A model generated the notes under the pieces. The model had not been told where the DNA came from. It ran no database searches and worked only from the letters and a program-made list of their open reading frames with translations. A program made the position numbers and the translations under genes. From Nocardioides sp. J54 (lineage in GTDB: Bacteria; Actinomycetota; Actinomycetes; Propionibacteriales; Nocardioidaceae): a stretch of DNA of 64,000 nt. Position 1 is the first letter of the stretch, and every line of letters begins with the position of its first letter. Where the stretch lies: assembly GCF_000519005.1 (NCBI RefSeq), contig NZ_JAER01000014.1, positions 47,534 through 111,533 of the forward strand, written 5' to 3'. Below are positions 41,168 to 49,700 of this stretch, in pieces.

Positions 41168-42592
41168 CTAGGCAGCGGTACGACGCCGCGGGACCGCCGC
41201 CGCGAGCAGCACGCCCACGAACGCGGCGATCGCGCCCACCACGAAGCAGGCCCGGAACGCGGTCTCGTCCGGCAGCTCGTAGGCACCGAAGGTGATCGTC
41301 GAGGACGTCAGGATCGCGGCCATCACCGCCGAGGAGATGCTGGTGCCGACCGAGCGCATGAGCGCGTTGATGCCCACGCCGGAGCCGGCCTCGGTGAGCG
41401 GGACCGACTCGAGGATGAGGGTCGGCATGGCGGCGTACCCGATGCCGATGCCGGCGGAGGTGATGCAGTTGAAGACCAGCAGCTGCCAGGGCGCGTCGGT
41501 CAGGAAGATCGCGAACACGTAACCGCCGCCGAGGACCGCGGCGCCGATCATCAGGGTCACCCGCGCGCCGAGGGCGCGGATCAGCCGGCCGGAGATCGGC
41601 GAGAACGCCATCATCACCAGGCCGCCGGGGGCCATCCAGAGGCCGGTCTCGAGCAGCGTCTGGCCCAGGCCGTAGCCGGTCTCCTCGGGCGCCTGCATGA
41701 GCCGCGGGACGACGATGGCCTGCGCCATCATGCCGAAGCCGATGGCGAGCGCGGCGGCGTTGGTCAGCAGCACCGGGCGGCGCACGGTGACCCGCAGGTC
41801 GCACAGCGGGTCGGTGACACGCAGCTCGTAGCTGCCCCACGCGACGAGGACGAGGACGCCGGCGAGGAGCAGGCCCAGGGTGCGGCCGCTGCCCCAGCCC
41901 CAGTCGTTGCCCTTCGACACCGCGACGAGCAGGCCGACCAGGCCCAGGCTCAGCCCGAGCGCGCCGACGGCGTCGAAGCGGCCGCCGACCGCGTCGCGCA
42001 CGTGCGGGATGAGCAGCACGACGGCGGCGGTCATCAGCACGGCCAGCCCGGTCGAGACCCAGAAGAGCGTGTGCCAGCTGAAGTCCTGCACGATCCACGC
42101 GGACAGCGGCAGGCCGATGGCACCGCCGACGCCGAGGGTCGCGCTCATCGCGGCCATGCCCGTGCCGGCGTACTGCGGCGGGACGACCTCGCGCATCAGC
42201 GCGATGCCGACGGGGATGAAGCCCATCGCGAAGCCCTGGAGCATGCGCCCGGCCAGCATCGGGGCGAGCGTGTCGCTCAGCGCACAGATGAGGGAGCCGA
42301 GCACGAGCAGGGCCGCGCTGACGACCAGCACCCGCTGCTTGCCGAACAGGTCGCCCAGCCGGCCGGCGATCGGCATCGCGACCGCGCCCGCGACGAGGGT
42401 CGCGGTGACGACCCACGAGGCGTTGGCCTCGGTGGTCCGCAGCAGCACCCCGAGCTCGCCCTGGATCGGGATCACCATGGTCTGGGTCAGGGCCGCGGTG
42501 AGGCCGCCGAAGCAGAGGACGGCGACGGTGAGGAGGGGCGAGCCGATGCGCCCGGCAGCGGGCGGCGTGGTCGACGGGACGGTAGTTGTCAC
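41168..42592 (-). CDS. MFS drug transporter, DHA2 (EmrB/QacA) type
   Basis: 474-residue proton antiporter with about 14 predicted transmembrane helices. Signature motif A is GRLGDLFGKQRVLV between helices 2 and 3, and motif C is GVGGAIGLPLSAWI. It probably exports amphipathic or aromatic compounds. A TetR regulator gene is divergent, with palindromic GTCAAC/GTTGAC sites between the two, so induction by the exported compound is likely. The start is GTG at 42592; a TTG at 42598 is possible. Confidence 0.9.
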   Translation of the reverse strand: MTTTVPSTTPPAAGRIGSPLLTVAVLCFGGLTAALTQTMVIPIQGELGVLLRTTEANASWVVTATLVAGAVAMPIAGRLGDLFGKQRVLVVSAALLVLGSLICALSDTLAPMLAGRMLQGFAMGFIPVGIALMREVVPPQYAGTGMAAMSATLGVGGAIGLPLSAWIVQDFSWHTLFWVSTGLAVLMTAAVVLLIPHVRDAVGGRFDAVGALGLSLGLVGLLVAVSKGNDWGWGSGRTLGLLLAGVLVLVAWGSYELRVTDPLCDLRVTVRRPVLLTNAAALAIGFGMMAQAIVVPRLMQAPEETGYGLGQTLLETGLWMAPGGLVMMAFSPISGRLIRALGARVTLMIGAAVLGGGYVFAIFLTDAPWQLLVFNCITSAGIGIGYAAMPTLILESVPLTEAGSGVGINALMRSVGTSISSAVMAAILTSSTITFGAYELPDETAFRACFVVGAIAAFVGVLLAAAVPRRRTAA

Positions 42593-42601
42593 AGTCAACC
42601 A

Positions 42602-42616
42602 GTCAACGGCGTTGAC
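42602..42616. promoter_or_regulatory. Operator between MFS and TetR genes
   Basis: GTCAACGGCGTTGAC, a 6+3+6 palindrome; further GTCAAC or GTTGAC half-sites lie at about 42594-42599 and 42626-42631. The repeated half-sites in a 78-base divergent gap fit autoregulation by the TetR protein. Confidence 0.65.
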
Positions 42617-42657
42617 CGTTACGCTGTCAACGTGACCGACCGGCCTGCACGACGCCC

Positions 42658-42663
42658 TACGGT
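42658..42663 (+). promoter_or_regulatory. -10 element of the tetR gene
   Basis: TACGGT six bases before GTG 42670; leaderless pattern. Confidence 0.5.
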
Positions 42664-42669
42664 GGCGGT

Positions 42670-43269
42670 GTGACGAAGACCTCTCCCCCGGCCCGCCCTG
42701 CGCCCGACGAGCGGCACCTCCGCCCCGCCGGCCGGGCGACCCGCGCGGCGATCGAGGAGGCCGCCCGCCGGCTCTTCGCCGAGCGCGGGTTCGACGCCTC
42801 GGTGCGTGCGATCGCCGGCGAGGCGGGCGTCGACCCGGCCCTGGTCATCCGCCACTTCGGCTCGAAGGAGGCCCTCTTCCTGCGCTGCGTCGACACCAGC
42901 AGCGGGCTCGGCGCCGTCCTCGACGGTCCGCTCGAGACGGTCGGGCGCCGCCTGGTGGCGTACTTCCTCGACCCCGACCGCCCCCTGCTCCGCCAGCGCT
43001 ACCTCGCCCTCGCCCAGGCGGCCCACCTCGACGGCGTACGGGAGGAGATGAACCGCCACACCGCCGAGACCTACGTCGCTGCCCTCGCCCCGCGGATGAC
43101 CGGCCCCGACCGCGAGCTGCGCGTCGCCCTCGCCGTCGCCCAGGTCAGCGGCCTGCTCTCGCTCGTCTACCGCCAGGAGGACCCCGTCCTCACCGCCGCC
43201 GACACCACCCGGCTCGTGGAGCTGTACGGCGACGCGATCCAGCAGCTCCTCACGCCGGCCGGGCTGTAA
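42670..43269 (+). CDS. TetR-family transcriptional regulator
   Basis: 199 residues. The N-terminal helix-turn-helix is typical (TRAAIEEAARRLFAERGFDASVRAIAGEAGVDPALVIRHFGSKEALFL), with a C-terminal ligand domain of the TetR_C_17-like type. It is probably the repressor of the divergent DHA2 exporter through the GTCAAC palindromes. Its TAA stop is also the first triplet of the following 40-base repeat array. Confidence 0.92.
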   Translation: MTKTSPPARPAPDERHLRPAGRATRAAIEEAARRLFAERGFDASVRAIAGEAGVDPALVIRHFGSKEALFLRCVDTSSGLGAVLDGPLETVGRRLVAYFLDPDRPLLRQRYLALAQAAHLDGVREEMNRHTAETYVAALAPRMTGPDRELRVALAVAQVSGLLSLVYRQEDPVLTAADTTRLVELYGDAIQQLLTPAGL

Positions 43270-43579
43270 CACGGTGATCGCCGGGGTGAGCGGCCGGTCG
43301 CGGATGTAACACGGTGATCGCCGGCCTGGGCGGCCGGTCGCGCATGTAACACGTCGTTCGCCGGCCTACCCGCCGCGAGACCGCGGAAATACCCCGCTGG
43401 GTGGGGCTGGAACAGACGTGAGCGGGCGGCAACAGCCGCGATCAACGTGTTACATGCGTGAGCGGGCGGCAACAGCCGCGATCGACGTGTTACATCCGCG
43501 AGCGGGCGCCGACAGCCCCGATCAACGTGTTACAGCCGCGAGCGGGCACCAACAGCCCCGATCAACGTGTGACAGCAGC
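43267..43579. repeat. 40-base tandem array with an orientation switch (family C)
   Basis: Between the convergent tetR and NmrA-like genes. Forward units start at 43267, 43307 and 43347 (core TGTAACACGGTGATCGC, third degenerate); inverted units start at 43420, 43460, 43500 and 43540 (core GCGATCAACGTGTTACA). Each unit is 40 bases. The array begins at the tetR stop and ends ten bases before the opposing stop. Confidence 0.9.
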
Positions 43580-43589
43580 GCCAGCCACC

Positions 43590-44342
43590 TCACCGGGCAG
43601 CGATCCAGTCCGCGAAGGCCTGCTGGCCGATGGTCGCGCCGGGGCCGGGGAGCAGGCCGCCCTCGCGGACCTGGCGGCCCATCTTCCCCACCATCGGCAG
43701 CGGTACGACGACCCGCCGCTCCCCGCGCTGGGCCAGCTCCTGCGTCATCAACCGGTCCAGCCGCTCCGGCTGGGGGCCGGCGACCTCGAGCGTGGTGCCC
43801 TGAGGCTCGCCGAGGGCGGTGGCGACGAGGTGCTCGGCGACCTCCGCGGCGGCGACCGGCTGGCAGGTCATCCGCAGGCCGGGGGCGATCGGGCGCGGGG
43901 CGCGGTCGATCATCTGGCCGGCGAACTCGTGGAACTGGGTGGCCCGCACGATCGTCCACGGCACCGGTCCGGCGGTGACCAGCTCCTCCTGGCGCCGCTT
44001 GCCGAGGTAGTAGGGCATGTCGACGCGGTCGCAGCCGACGATCGAGAGGGCGACGTGGTGGCGGACGCCGGCCCGCTCCCCCGCGGCCAGCAGGTGGCGG
44101 GTGGCGGCCTCGAAGAAGGCGACCGACTTCTTCCCGCTCATCGTCTCGATGTTGCTGGCGTCGATGACGGCGTCGGCGCCGTCGAGCGCGGCGTCGAGGC
44201 CCGCGCCGGTGGTGAGGTCGATCCCGGCGGAGCGGGCGATGACGACCGGCGTGGCGCCGGCGCGTCGTACCGCGTCGACGACCTTCGCACCGACCACGCC
44301 CGTGCCGCCGGCGACGGCGACCCTGGGTTCATGGGTGTCCAT
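43590..44342 (-). CDS. NmrA-like NAD(P)-binding protein (atypical SDR)
   Basis: 250 residues, single Rossmann domain: VAVAGGTGVVGAKVVDAVRRAG (GGTGxxG), IDASNIETM, HHVALSIVGCDRVDMPYYLGKRRQEELV, and WTIVRATQFHEF. There is no canonical YxxxK pair in register, so a redox-sensor or reductase role is uncertain, as in other NmrA/HSCARG-like proteins. It is the last minus-strand gene before the repeat array. Confidence 0.85.
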   Translation of the reverse strand: MDTHEPRVAVAGGTGVVGAKVVDAVRRAGATPVVIARSAGIDLTTGAGLDAALDGADAVIDASNIETMSGKKSVAFFEAATRHLLAAGERAGVRHHVALSIVGCDRVDMPYYLGKRRQEELVTAGPVPWTIVRATQFHEFAGQMIDRAPRPIAPGLRMTCQPVAAAEVAEHLVATALGEPQGTTLEVAGPQPERLDRLMTQELAQRGERRVVVPLPMVGKMGRQVREGGLLPGPGATIGQQAFADWIAAR

Positions 44343-44413
44343 GACCCCGGGACGCTACCGCCGGCGCACGGGCGCTGCCGCGTGTCGCGTGTTGCGCGTC
44401 GCGGACGGCTTGC

Positions 44414-46570
44414 TCAGGCTGCGTCGCCGCGCGCCTCGAGGGCGGCGGTGAGCAGGGCGGCGAGGGCCTCGGTCTGCATGTCGATGACCGCGCCCTCGAC
44501 CTCCTCGCCGGCACCGTCGAGGGCCCGGGCGGCGAGCCCGGCCTTCTTGTCGATGAGCTCGGCGATGCGGGTGTCGAGGGTCTGCGTCGCGATGACCCGC
44601 CACGCGGTGACCGGCTCGGACTGGCCGATGCGGTGCACGCGGTCGATGGCCTGGGTCTGCTCGGCGTCGGTCCACGACAGCTCGGCCAGCACCAGGTTGG
44701 ACGCGACCTGCAGGTTGAGGCCGACGCCTGCGGCGGTCAGCGAGCAGACGGCGATCTGCACGTCGGGGTCGTTGACGAACGCGTCGATCGCCTTCTGGCG
44801 CGTGCTCGACGACTGGTCGCCGCGGATCGAGCTGTAGCGGATGCCGCGCTCGGAGAAGACCTTCTCGGCCTGGTCCATGACGTCGATGTGCTTGGCGAAG
44901 AACACGACCTTGCCGACGTTGCGGGCCAGCTGGGCGGTGTAGTCGGCCGCGAGGCCGGCCTTCGCCTGGCCGATGCGGCGCATCATCATGAAGACGTTCT
45001 CGCCGGTCTTCGACGAGTTGTCCTCGCGCTCCCAGCCGGCGACCTGGCGCACCAGGTGGTGGTCGATGCCCTCGACGACGGCGCCGGCGCGACGCGTGGA
45101 CAGCGCGGCGTCGTACCGCTCCACCATGCGGCGCGCGAGCTCCTGCTCGGCCTTGCGGATCGAGCGCCCGGCCTCGCCCTCGAGCTCGACGGGCATGTCG
45201 GCCACGCGGCGGGCGGGGATGTCGGAGGCGACGTCGATCTTGCGGCGGCGCACGATGCCCTGCTCGATGACGGCGCGGCGCGCGGCCGGGTAGAAGCCGG
45301 GGTCGGCCGGCGTCAGGCCGGTCTCCTCGAGCGCCTCCATCAGGTCGCCCTGCGGTACGACGTCGTCGATCCAGCCGAGGAACTGCCAGATCGCCCGGAA
45401 GTCCTCGATGTCGTTGATCAGCGGGGTGCCGGTCAGCGCCATCATCAGCGGCCGGGCGACGCGGTCGCGGATCCGGTTGGAGATCTCCAGGACGTTCTGC
45501 GAGCGCTGGGAGGACTTGTTCTTGATGTAGTGCGCCTCGTCGACGATCATCCCGCGGAACCCGTGGGTGCCGAGCCAGCCGACGTGGCGGTCGAGGATCT
45601 CGTAGTTGACGACGAACACGTCGGCGAAGCCGTCGGCGTCGTCACCGTCGCCGTGCAGGACGGTCGCCTTGCGGTGCGGGGTCCAGATCTCGACCTCGCG
45701 CGCCCAGTTCGTCTTCACGACGTTGGGGACGACGGCCAGCAGCGGGAACGCGCCGGCGGCCTCGGCCGCGAGCAGCGCCTGGGCGGTCTTGCCGAGGCCG
45801 GGCTCGTCGGCGAGCAGGTACGTGCGGTGGCCGAGCGCGGCGGACGCGATCAGCTGCTTCTGGTGGTGCATCAGCTCGCGCCCGGCCGGGCCGCGCAGGC
45901 CGGTCAGGTTCGTGAGCTGGTCGGCGTCCGGCAGCGGCATGCAGGCCGGGGCGTCCGGCGCGGCGCGCTCGAAGGACCGGAACAGCGGCTCGAGCAGCTC
46001 CCAGCCGGCGAGGCGGCGCGGACGGACCTTGGCCCGGGCGTGCTCGAAGTCGGGCACGAGGAAGGGGTTGGCCAGCTGGCGCGCCTGCACCGACTGGGGG
46101 ATGACGCGCTTCTCGAGGAGCGCGATGGTGCCGGGGTCCTGGACGACCGGCTCGGGCTCGGGCTCCGGCTCGTCGACGCCGGCCTTGCGGAGCAGCTCGC
46201 GGCGTACCGCCTTGGCGGTCTCGGACATCTCGGCGTTCTCGTCGAGCAGCGTGAAGAGCGTGCTGTCGCGGGCCGCGGTCTGGGCGAGGATCGTGGCGAT
46301 GCCGTCGAGGCGCTTGAGCTCCTCGCCGCGGCGGCTGTCGGAGAGGTCCGGGTCGGCCTTGACCCGCGCCCGCTCCTCGCGGGCCAGGAGCGCGACGACC
46401 TGGAACTTCGCGCGCACCTCGGGCATCGCCGATCGGCGGGCGACCGCCGACTCCACCTCGCGCACGGCGCGCGCGAGCTGCGGGATGATCCCTTCCTCGT
46501 TCCGACGCGACCGCGCCGACTGGGAGCCTCGACGCTGCTGCGTCGCCCCCCGCTGGCCTCCTCGAGCCAC
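44414..46570 (-). CDS. SNF2-family DEAD/DEAH-box helicase
   Basis: 718 residues. The N-terminal 200 residues are helical and charged with no known domain. Then come helicase motif I DEPGLGKTAQALL, Ia VVPNVVKTNW, II DEAH, III LTGTPL, and the C-terminal RecA domain with VCSLTAAGVGLNLQ and motif VI TQAIDRVHRIGQ. It translocates on double-stranded DNA. The DEPGLGKT P-loop replaces the commoner DEMGLGKT. It stands alone: no methylase, nuclease or BREX/DISARM partner is adjacent. The GTG at 46570 follows AAGGAC. It could act in repair, transcription-complex clearance or defence. Confidence 0.92.
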   Translation of the reverse strand: MARGGQRGATQQRRGSQSARSRRNEEGIIPQLARAVREVESAVARRSAMPEVRAKFQVVALLAREERARVKADPDLSDSRRGEELKRLDGIATILAQTAARDSTLFTLLDENAEMSETAKAVRRELLRKAGVDEPEPEPEPVVQDPGTIALLEKRVIPQSVQARQLANPFLVPDFEHARAKVRPRRLAGWELLEPLFRSFERAAPDAPACMPLPDADQLTNLTGLRGPAGRELMHHQKQLIASAALGHRTYLLADEPGLGKTAQALLAAEAAGAFPLLAVVPNVVKTNWAREVEIWTPHRKATVLHGDGDDADGFADVFVVNYEILDRHVGWLGTHGFRGMIVDEAHYIKNKSSQRSQNVLEISNRIRDRVARPLMMALTGTPLINDIEDFRAIWQFLGWIDDVVPQGDLMEALEETGLTPADPGFYPAARRAVIEQGIVRRRKIDVASDIPARRVADMPVELEGEAGRSIRKAEQELARRMVERYDAALSTRRAGAVVEGIDHHLVRQVAGWEREDNSSKTGENVFMMMRRIGQAKAGLAADYTAQLARNVGKVVFFAKHIDVMDQAEKVFSERGIRYSSIRGDQSSSTRQKAIDAFVNDPDVQIAVCSLTAAGVGLNLQVASNLVLAELSWTDAEQTQAIDRVHRIGQSEPVTAWRVIATQTLDTRIAELIDKKAGLAARALDGAGEEVEGAVIDMQTEALAALLTAALEARGDAA

Positions 46571-46864
46571 AGGTGTCCTTCCATCGCGGCTGAGGCCGCA
46601 AGGTCGTTCGACGGCGGCTCGCGCTGCTGCGGGAGGGCGCCGTGCGGATGATCATCACCGGGTGCCCGTGCAGACACGGCGTCCGGTGGTGCTTCCAGAG
46701 TAGCGCACGCCTCGCTGCACGAGTGAGCGCAGGCACACCCTGTACGCCGGCCGGTGGACTCACAGGTTCCTGCCAGCCCCGGCGCAGGTGGTCCCCAGAT
46801 CCGCCACCCACGCTCGCGGGCAGGCCTACCGTTGGGGTGGGCAGGAGCGAGGAGAGGAGCAACA

Positions 46865-47449
46865 GTGAGCAAGCACCGGATGAGGGCGGTCGCGCTGCTG
46901 GCCGCCGGAGCGGTGGCCGGCGGCGCCACCGCCGCCACCCTGACCGCCACCGCAGCGGACGACGACCGGCCGGCCACGGCGGCCGCCGGCGAACCCGGGT
47001 CCCCGCGGGACGACGACGGGCACGGCCCCCGCGGCTGGGGCCACGGCGGCCCCGGCGGCGCCCCCGGCTTCGGCCCGGGCGGCGACCAGGAGGCCTTCGC
47101 CGAGGCGCTCGGCGTCAGCGAGGACGAGCTGGCCGACGCCCTGGCCGCGGTCCGCGACGACCTCTGGTCCAACGGCCGCGCCCGCAAGCGCAGCGGCCCG
47201 CTGACCGAGCAGGACCGCGAGGAGCGCCGCGACGCCTTCGCCGAGGCGCTGGCCGACGAGCTCGGCATCGGCAAGGCGAAGGTCACCGACGCGATCGAGT
47301 CCCTGCGGTCGGACTGGCGCGCCGAGCGCCGCGCGGACCTCGAGAAGCGCCTCGACGAGGCCGTCGCCGACGGCGACCTCACCGACGCCGACAAGGCCTC
47401 GGTGCTCAAGGCGTACGACGCCGGCGTGCTCGGCCCCCACTCCCCCTGA
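46865..47449 (+). CDS. Secreted/periplasmic protein of unknown function
   Basis: 194 residues. A signal peptide (MSKHRMRAVALLAAGAVAGGATAATLTATA) is followed by a Gly/His/Pro-rich stretch (GHGPRGWGHGGPGGAPGFGPGG), then two similar charged helical repeats (EAFAEALGVSEDELADALAAVRDD... and DAFAEALADELGIGKAKVTDAIES) and a third partial one. The repeated FAEALG/ADELGI pattern resembles actinobacterial secreted DUF-type helical repeats. A GAGGAGAGG ribosome-binding site precedes GTG 46865, and TACCGT (46827-46832) is a possible -10. Function unknown; the His-rich part could bind metal. Confidence 0.75.
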   Translation: MSKHRMRAVALLAAGAVAGGATAATLTATAADDDRPATAAAGEPGSPRDDDGHGPRGWGHGGPGGAPGFGPGGDQEAFAEALGVSEDELADALAAVRDDLWSNGRARKRSGPLTEQDREERRDAFAEALADELGIGKAKVTDAIESLRSDWRAERRADLEKRLDEAVADGDLTDADKASVLKAYDAGVLGPHSP

Positions 47450-47454
47450 CCCGA

Positions 47455-47621
47455 CACAACCCGCACCGCGAGGTGTGCCCCTCCGCACCGCGAGGTGTGA
47501 GGCTTCGCGCCACGAGGTGCGGGTTGTGGCTGCGCGAGGTGCTCCTCGTGGCTGCGCGAGGTGCGGGTTGTGGCTGCACGAGGTGCGGGTTGTGGCTGCA
47601 CGAGGTGCGGGTTGTGGCGGC
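47455..47621. repeat. 22-base tandem array, second locus of family A
   Basis: Seven 22-base units (47468-47621) with the core GAGGTGCGGGTTGTGG, the same family as 9211-9452, preceded by an inverted half-unit (47455-47467). The array ends exactly at the base before the convergent gene's stop. Units 3-7 are the most alike; 1 and 2 are diverged. Confidence 0.88.
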
Positions 47622-48767
47622 TCAGGCCTCCACGCCGAGCGCGTCCCGGCCCAGGGCGAGCAGCGTGTCCTCCGGTGTGAACGGGTGGAACTTCGCGGCC
47701 CGGATGTCGCGGTAGCACCGCTCGATCACCGAGCCCTTGAAGAACGCCGGTCCGCCGGCCACGTCCATCGCGATGTCGCAGACCTCGATGCCGGCGCGCG
47801 CCACCTCGGCCTTGGCGGACATCACCGCGAGCACGGTCTGGTACGACGGCGAGGGGTCCTCCCCCGCCGCCGCCAGCGCGCCGTCGAGGGCCCAGCCCGC
47901 GACCTGGAGCCGCTGGCGCATGACGCCGACCTGCCGCTGCACCGTGGGGTCGGCCGGGCGTCGCGAGGCGGCAGTCACCGCGGCGTCGTACGCCGCCTCG
48001 GCGACGCCGAGGTAGGCGCCGGTGATGATCGGGAAGGCGATGCTCGAGATCACCTGCAGCGGCGGGTCGAGCACGCCCCAGGGGCGGTTGGAGAGGACCT
48101 TCTCCTCGGGGACGAAGACGTCGACCAGGTCGATGTCGTTGCTGGCCGTGCCGCGCATGCCGAGGGTGTCCCAGTTGTCGGCGACGGTGACGCCCTCGGC
48201 GGCGAACGGGACGGCCATGTTGAGCACGCGCTTGCCCTGCTCGGGGTCGTCGAAGCAGAACATCGTGGACATCACGGCACCCTGCTCGGACTGGCTGGCG
48301 AAGCGCTTGCGGCCGGTGACGCGGTAGCCGCCCTCGACGCGGACGGCGTCGCCGTGCGGGTGGGTGTAGTCGCCGCCGCCGGTCGAGACGAGCAGGATCT
48401 GCTCCTCCGCGACGCGGCGCAACGTGGCCTCCGCGCCGGGCAGGCCGCGGCGGTAGCGCCAGGCGGTGAACGCGACGACGTGCTGGTGCATCGCGCTGGC
48501 CAGGGCGGTCGAGCCGCAGTGGTGGGCCAGCTCGCGCTGGAGTGCCGTGAGCTCGGCGATGCTCGCGCCGTCGCCGCCGAGCTCGGTGGGTACGGCGGCG
48601 CGGAGGATGCCGGCGGCCCGGAGCTCGTCGTACGCCTCGGTCACGAAGCTTCCCTCGGCGTCGTGGCGGGCCGCGTGGGCGGCGATGCGGGGGCCGATCT
48701 CGCGGGCCCGGTCGAGGATGGTCAGGTCGGTCGCCGCAGGTGCGGTCGTGTCGGTTGTCATCGTCAT
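47622..48767 (-). CDS. Acyl-CoA dehydrogenase family protein
   Basis: 381-residue flavoprotein. Helical N-domain, beta middle domain (GGYRVTGRKRFASQSEQGAVMSTM) and C-terminal helical domain ending VAGGPAFFKGSVIERCYRDIRAAKFHPFTPEDTLLALGRDALG. The usual catalytic Glu is not evident, and the pattern resembles the DszC/HpaB-related monooxygenase-like ACAD subgroup, so it may be an FMN-dependent oxygenase. The divergent HxlR regulator gene, 156 bases away, is the likely controller. The start is ATG 48767, with a second ATG two codons later. Confidence 0.86.
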   Translation of the reverse strand: MTMTTDTTAPAATDLTILDRAREIGPRIAAHAARHDAEGSFVTEAYDELRAAGILRAAVPTELGGDGASIAELTALQRELAHHCGSTALASAMHQHVVAFTAWRYRRGLPGAEATLRRVAEEQILLVSTGGGDYTHPHGDAVRVEGGYRVTGRKRFASQSEQGAVMSTMFCFDDPEQGKRVLNMAVPFAAEGVTVADNWDTLGMRGTASNDIDLVDVFVPEEKVLSNRPWGVLDPPLQVISSIAFPIITGAYLGVAEAAYDAAVTAASRRPADPTVQRQVGVMRQRLQVAGWALDGALAAAGEDPSPSYQTVLAVMSAKAEVARAGIEVCDIAMDVAGGPAFFKGSVIERCYRDIRAAKFHPFTPEDTLLALGRDALGVEA

Positions 48768-48923
48768 GCGTCCAATGTCCGACGGCGGCCGGGGCGCAAC
48801 CAGTCCAGAAAAGTGACCCTGCCGGTTCGCAATCGGAACCGCAGCCGCGTCCTCGGTCGGAGCACCGGTTTTTCACCGATCCGGTGGTGGCGCCGCCGCG
48901 GCGGCGGAGAGGACCATGGGCGC

Positions 48924-49679
48924 ATGCCCGACTACGGCAACTACTGCCCCGTCTCGATGGCGTCCGAGGTGGTGGCGGACCGGTGGACGCCGCTGATCAT
49001 CCGCGAGCTGGTGCTCGGGAACACCCGGTTCAACGACATCGCGCGGGCGCTGCCCGGGATCTCGCGCTCGCTGCTGGTGCAGCGCCTGCGCCACCTGGAG
49101 CGGCGCGGGGTGCTCGAGACGTGGCCGGCGCCGAGCGGGCGCGGCAACGAGTACCACCTCACCCCGGCCGGGCGGGACCTGGAGCGGGTGATCGACAGCC
49201 TCGGGCGGTGGGCGATCGAGTGGCTCTTCGAGGAGCTGCGGCCGCACGACGTCGCGCCGACGACGCTGATGTGGTGGATGCACCGCCGCGTCGACCGCGA
49301 CCGGCTGCCGCCGGGCCGCACGGTGGTGGCGTTCCGGCACACCGCGCCCGACCCGATCACGATCTGGCTGGTGATGGCACCCAGCGAGGTGTCGGTCTGC
49401 TTCCAGCACCCCGGCTTCGAGGTGGACGTGGAGGTGGCGGCGACGACGCCGACGCTGGCCGACGTCTTCCAGGGGTACGTCACCTGGCACGAGGCCGTCG
49501 AGGACGGCCGGATCGAGGTCGCCGGGCCGCCGCGGCTGGTCCGGGCACTGCCGCGGTGGTTCCTGTGGAGCCCCTGGGCCGACGTCACCCGCGAGCGCGC
49601 GGACCGGGCGGCGCGGGAGGCGCAGCGGGAGGCAGCGCAGCGGGAGGCCGGTGCGCCGACTCCCGCACCTGCCAACTAG
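48924..49679 (+). CDS. HxlR-family transcriptional regulator with C-terminal SCP2-like domain
   Basis: 251 residues. Winged helix: YCPVSMASEVVADRWTPLIIRELVLGNTRFNDIARALPGISRSLLVQRLRHLERRGVL (about 7-65); the Cys of YCPV is where thiol- or aldehyde-sensing HxlR proteins react. The second half (about 110-230), containing ITIWLVMAPSEVSVCFQHPGFEVDVEV and FQGYVTWHEAVEDGRIEVAGP, resembles an SCP2/sterol-carrier fold, which would bind a lipid effector. It is divergent from the acyl-CoA dehydrogenase-like gene. Its TAG stop lies within the operator of the next gene. Confidence 0.87.
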   Translation: MPDYGNYCPVSMASEVVADRWTPLIIRELVLGNTRFNDIARALPGISRSLLVQRLRHLERRGVLETWPAPSGRGNEYHLTPAGRDLERVIDSLGRWAIEWLFEELRPHDVAPTTLMWWMHRRVDRDRLPPGRTVVAFRHTAPDPITIWLVMAPSEVSVCFQHPGFEVDVEVAATTPTLADVFQGYVTWHEAVEDGRIEVAGPPRLVRALPRWFLWSPWADVTRERADRAAREAQREAAQREAGAPTPAPAN

Positions 49680-49694
49680 AACCTGTTCTAGACT
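49677..49694. promoter_or_regulatory. KstR-type operator overlapping the SDR promoter
   Basis: TAGAACCTGTTCTA (49677-49690) matches TNNAACNNGTTNNA and is nearly identical to the site at 22871. A TAGACT -10 (49689-49694) overlaps its right end and lies six bases before GTG 49701, so occupancy would block transcription. Confidence 0.7.
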
Positions 49695-49700
49695 CGCTCC

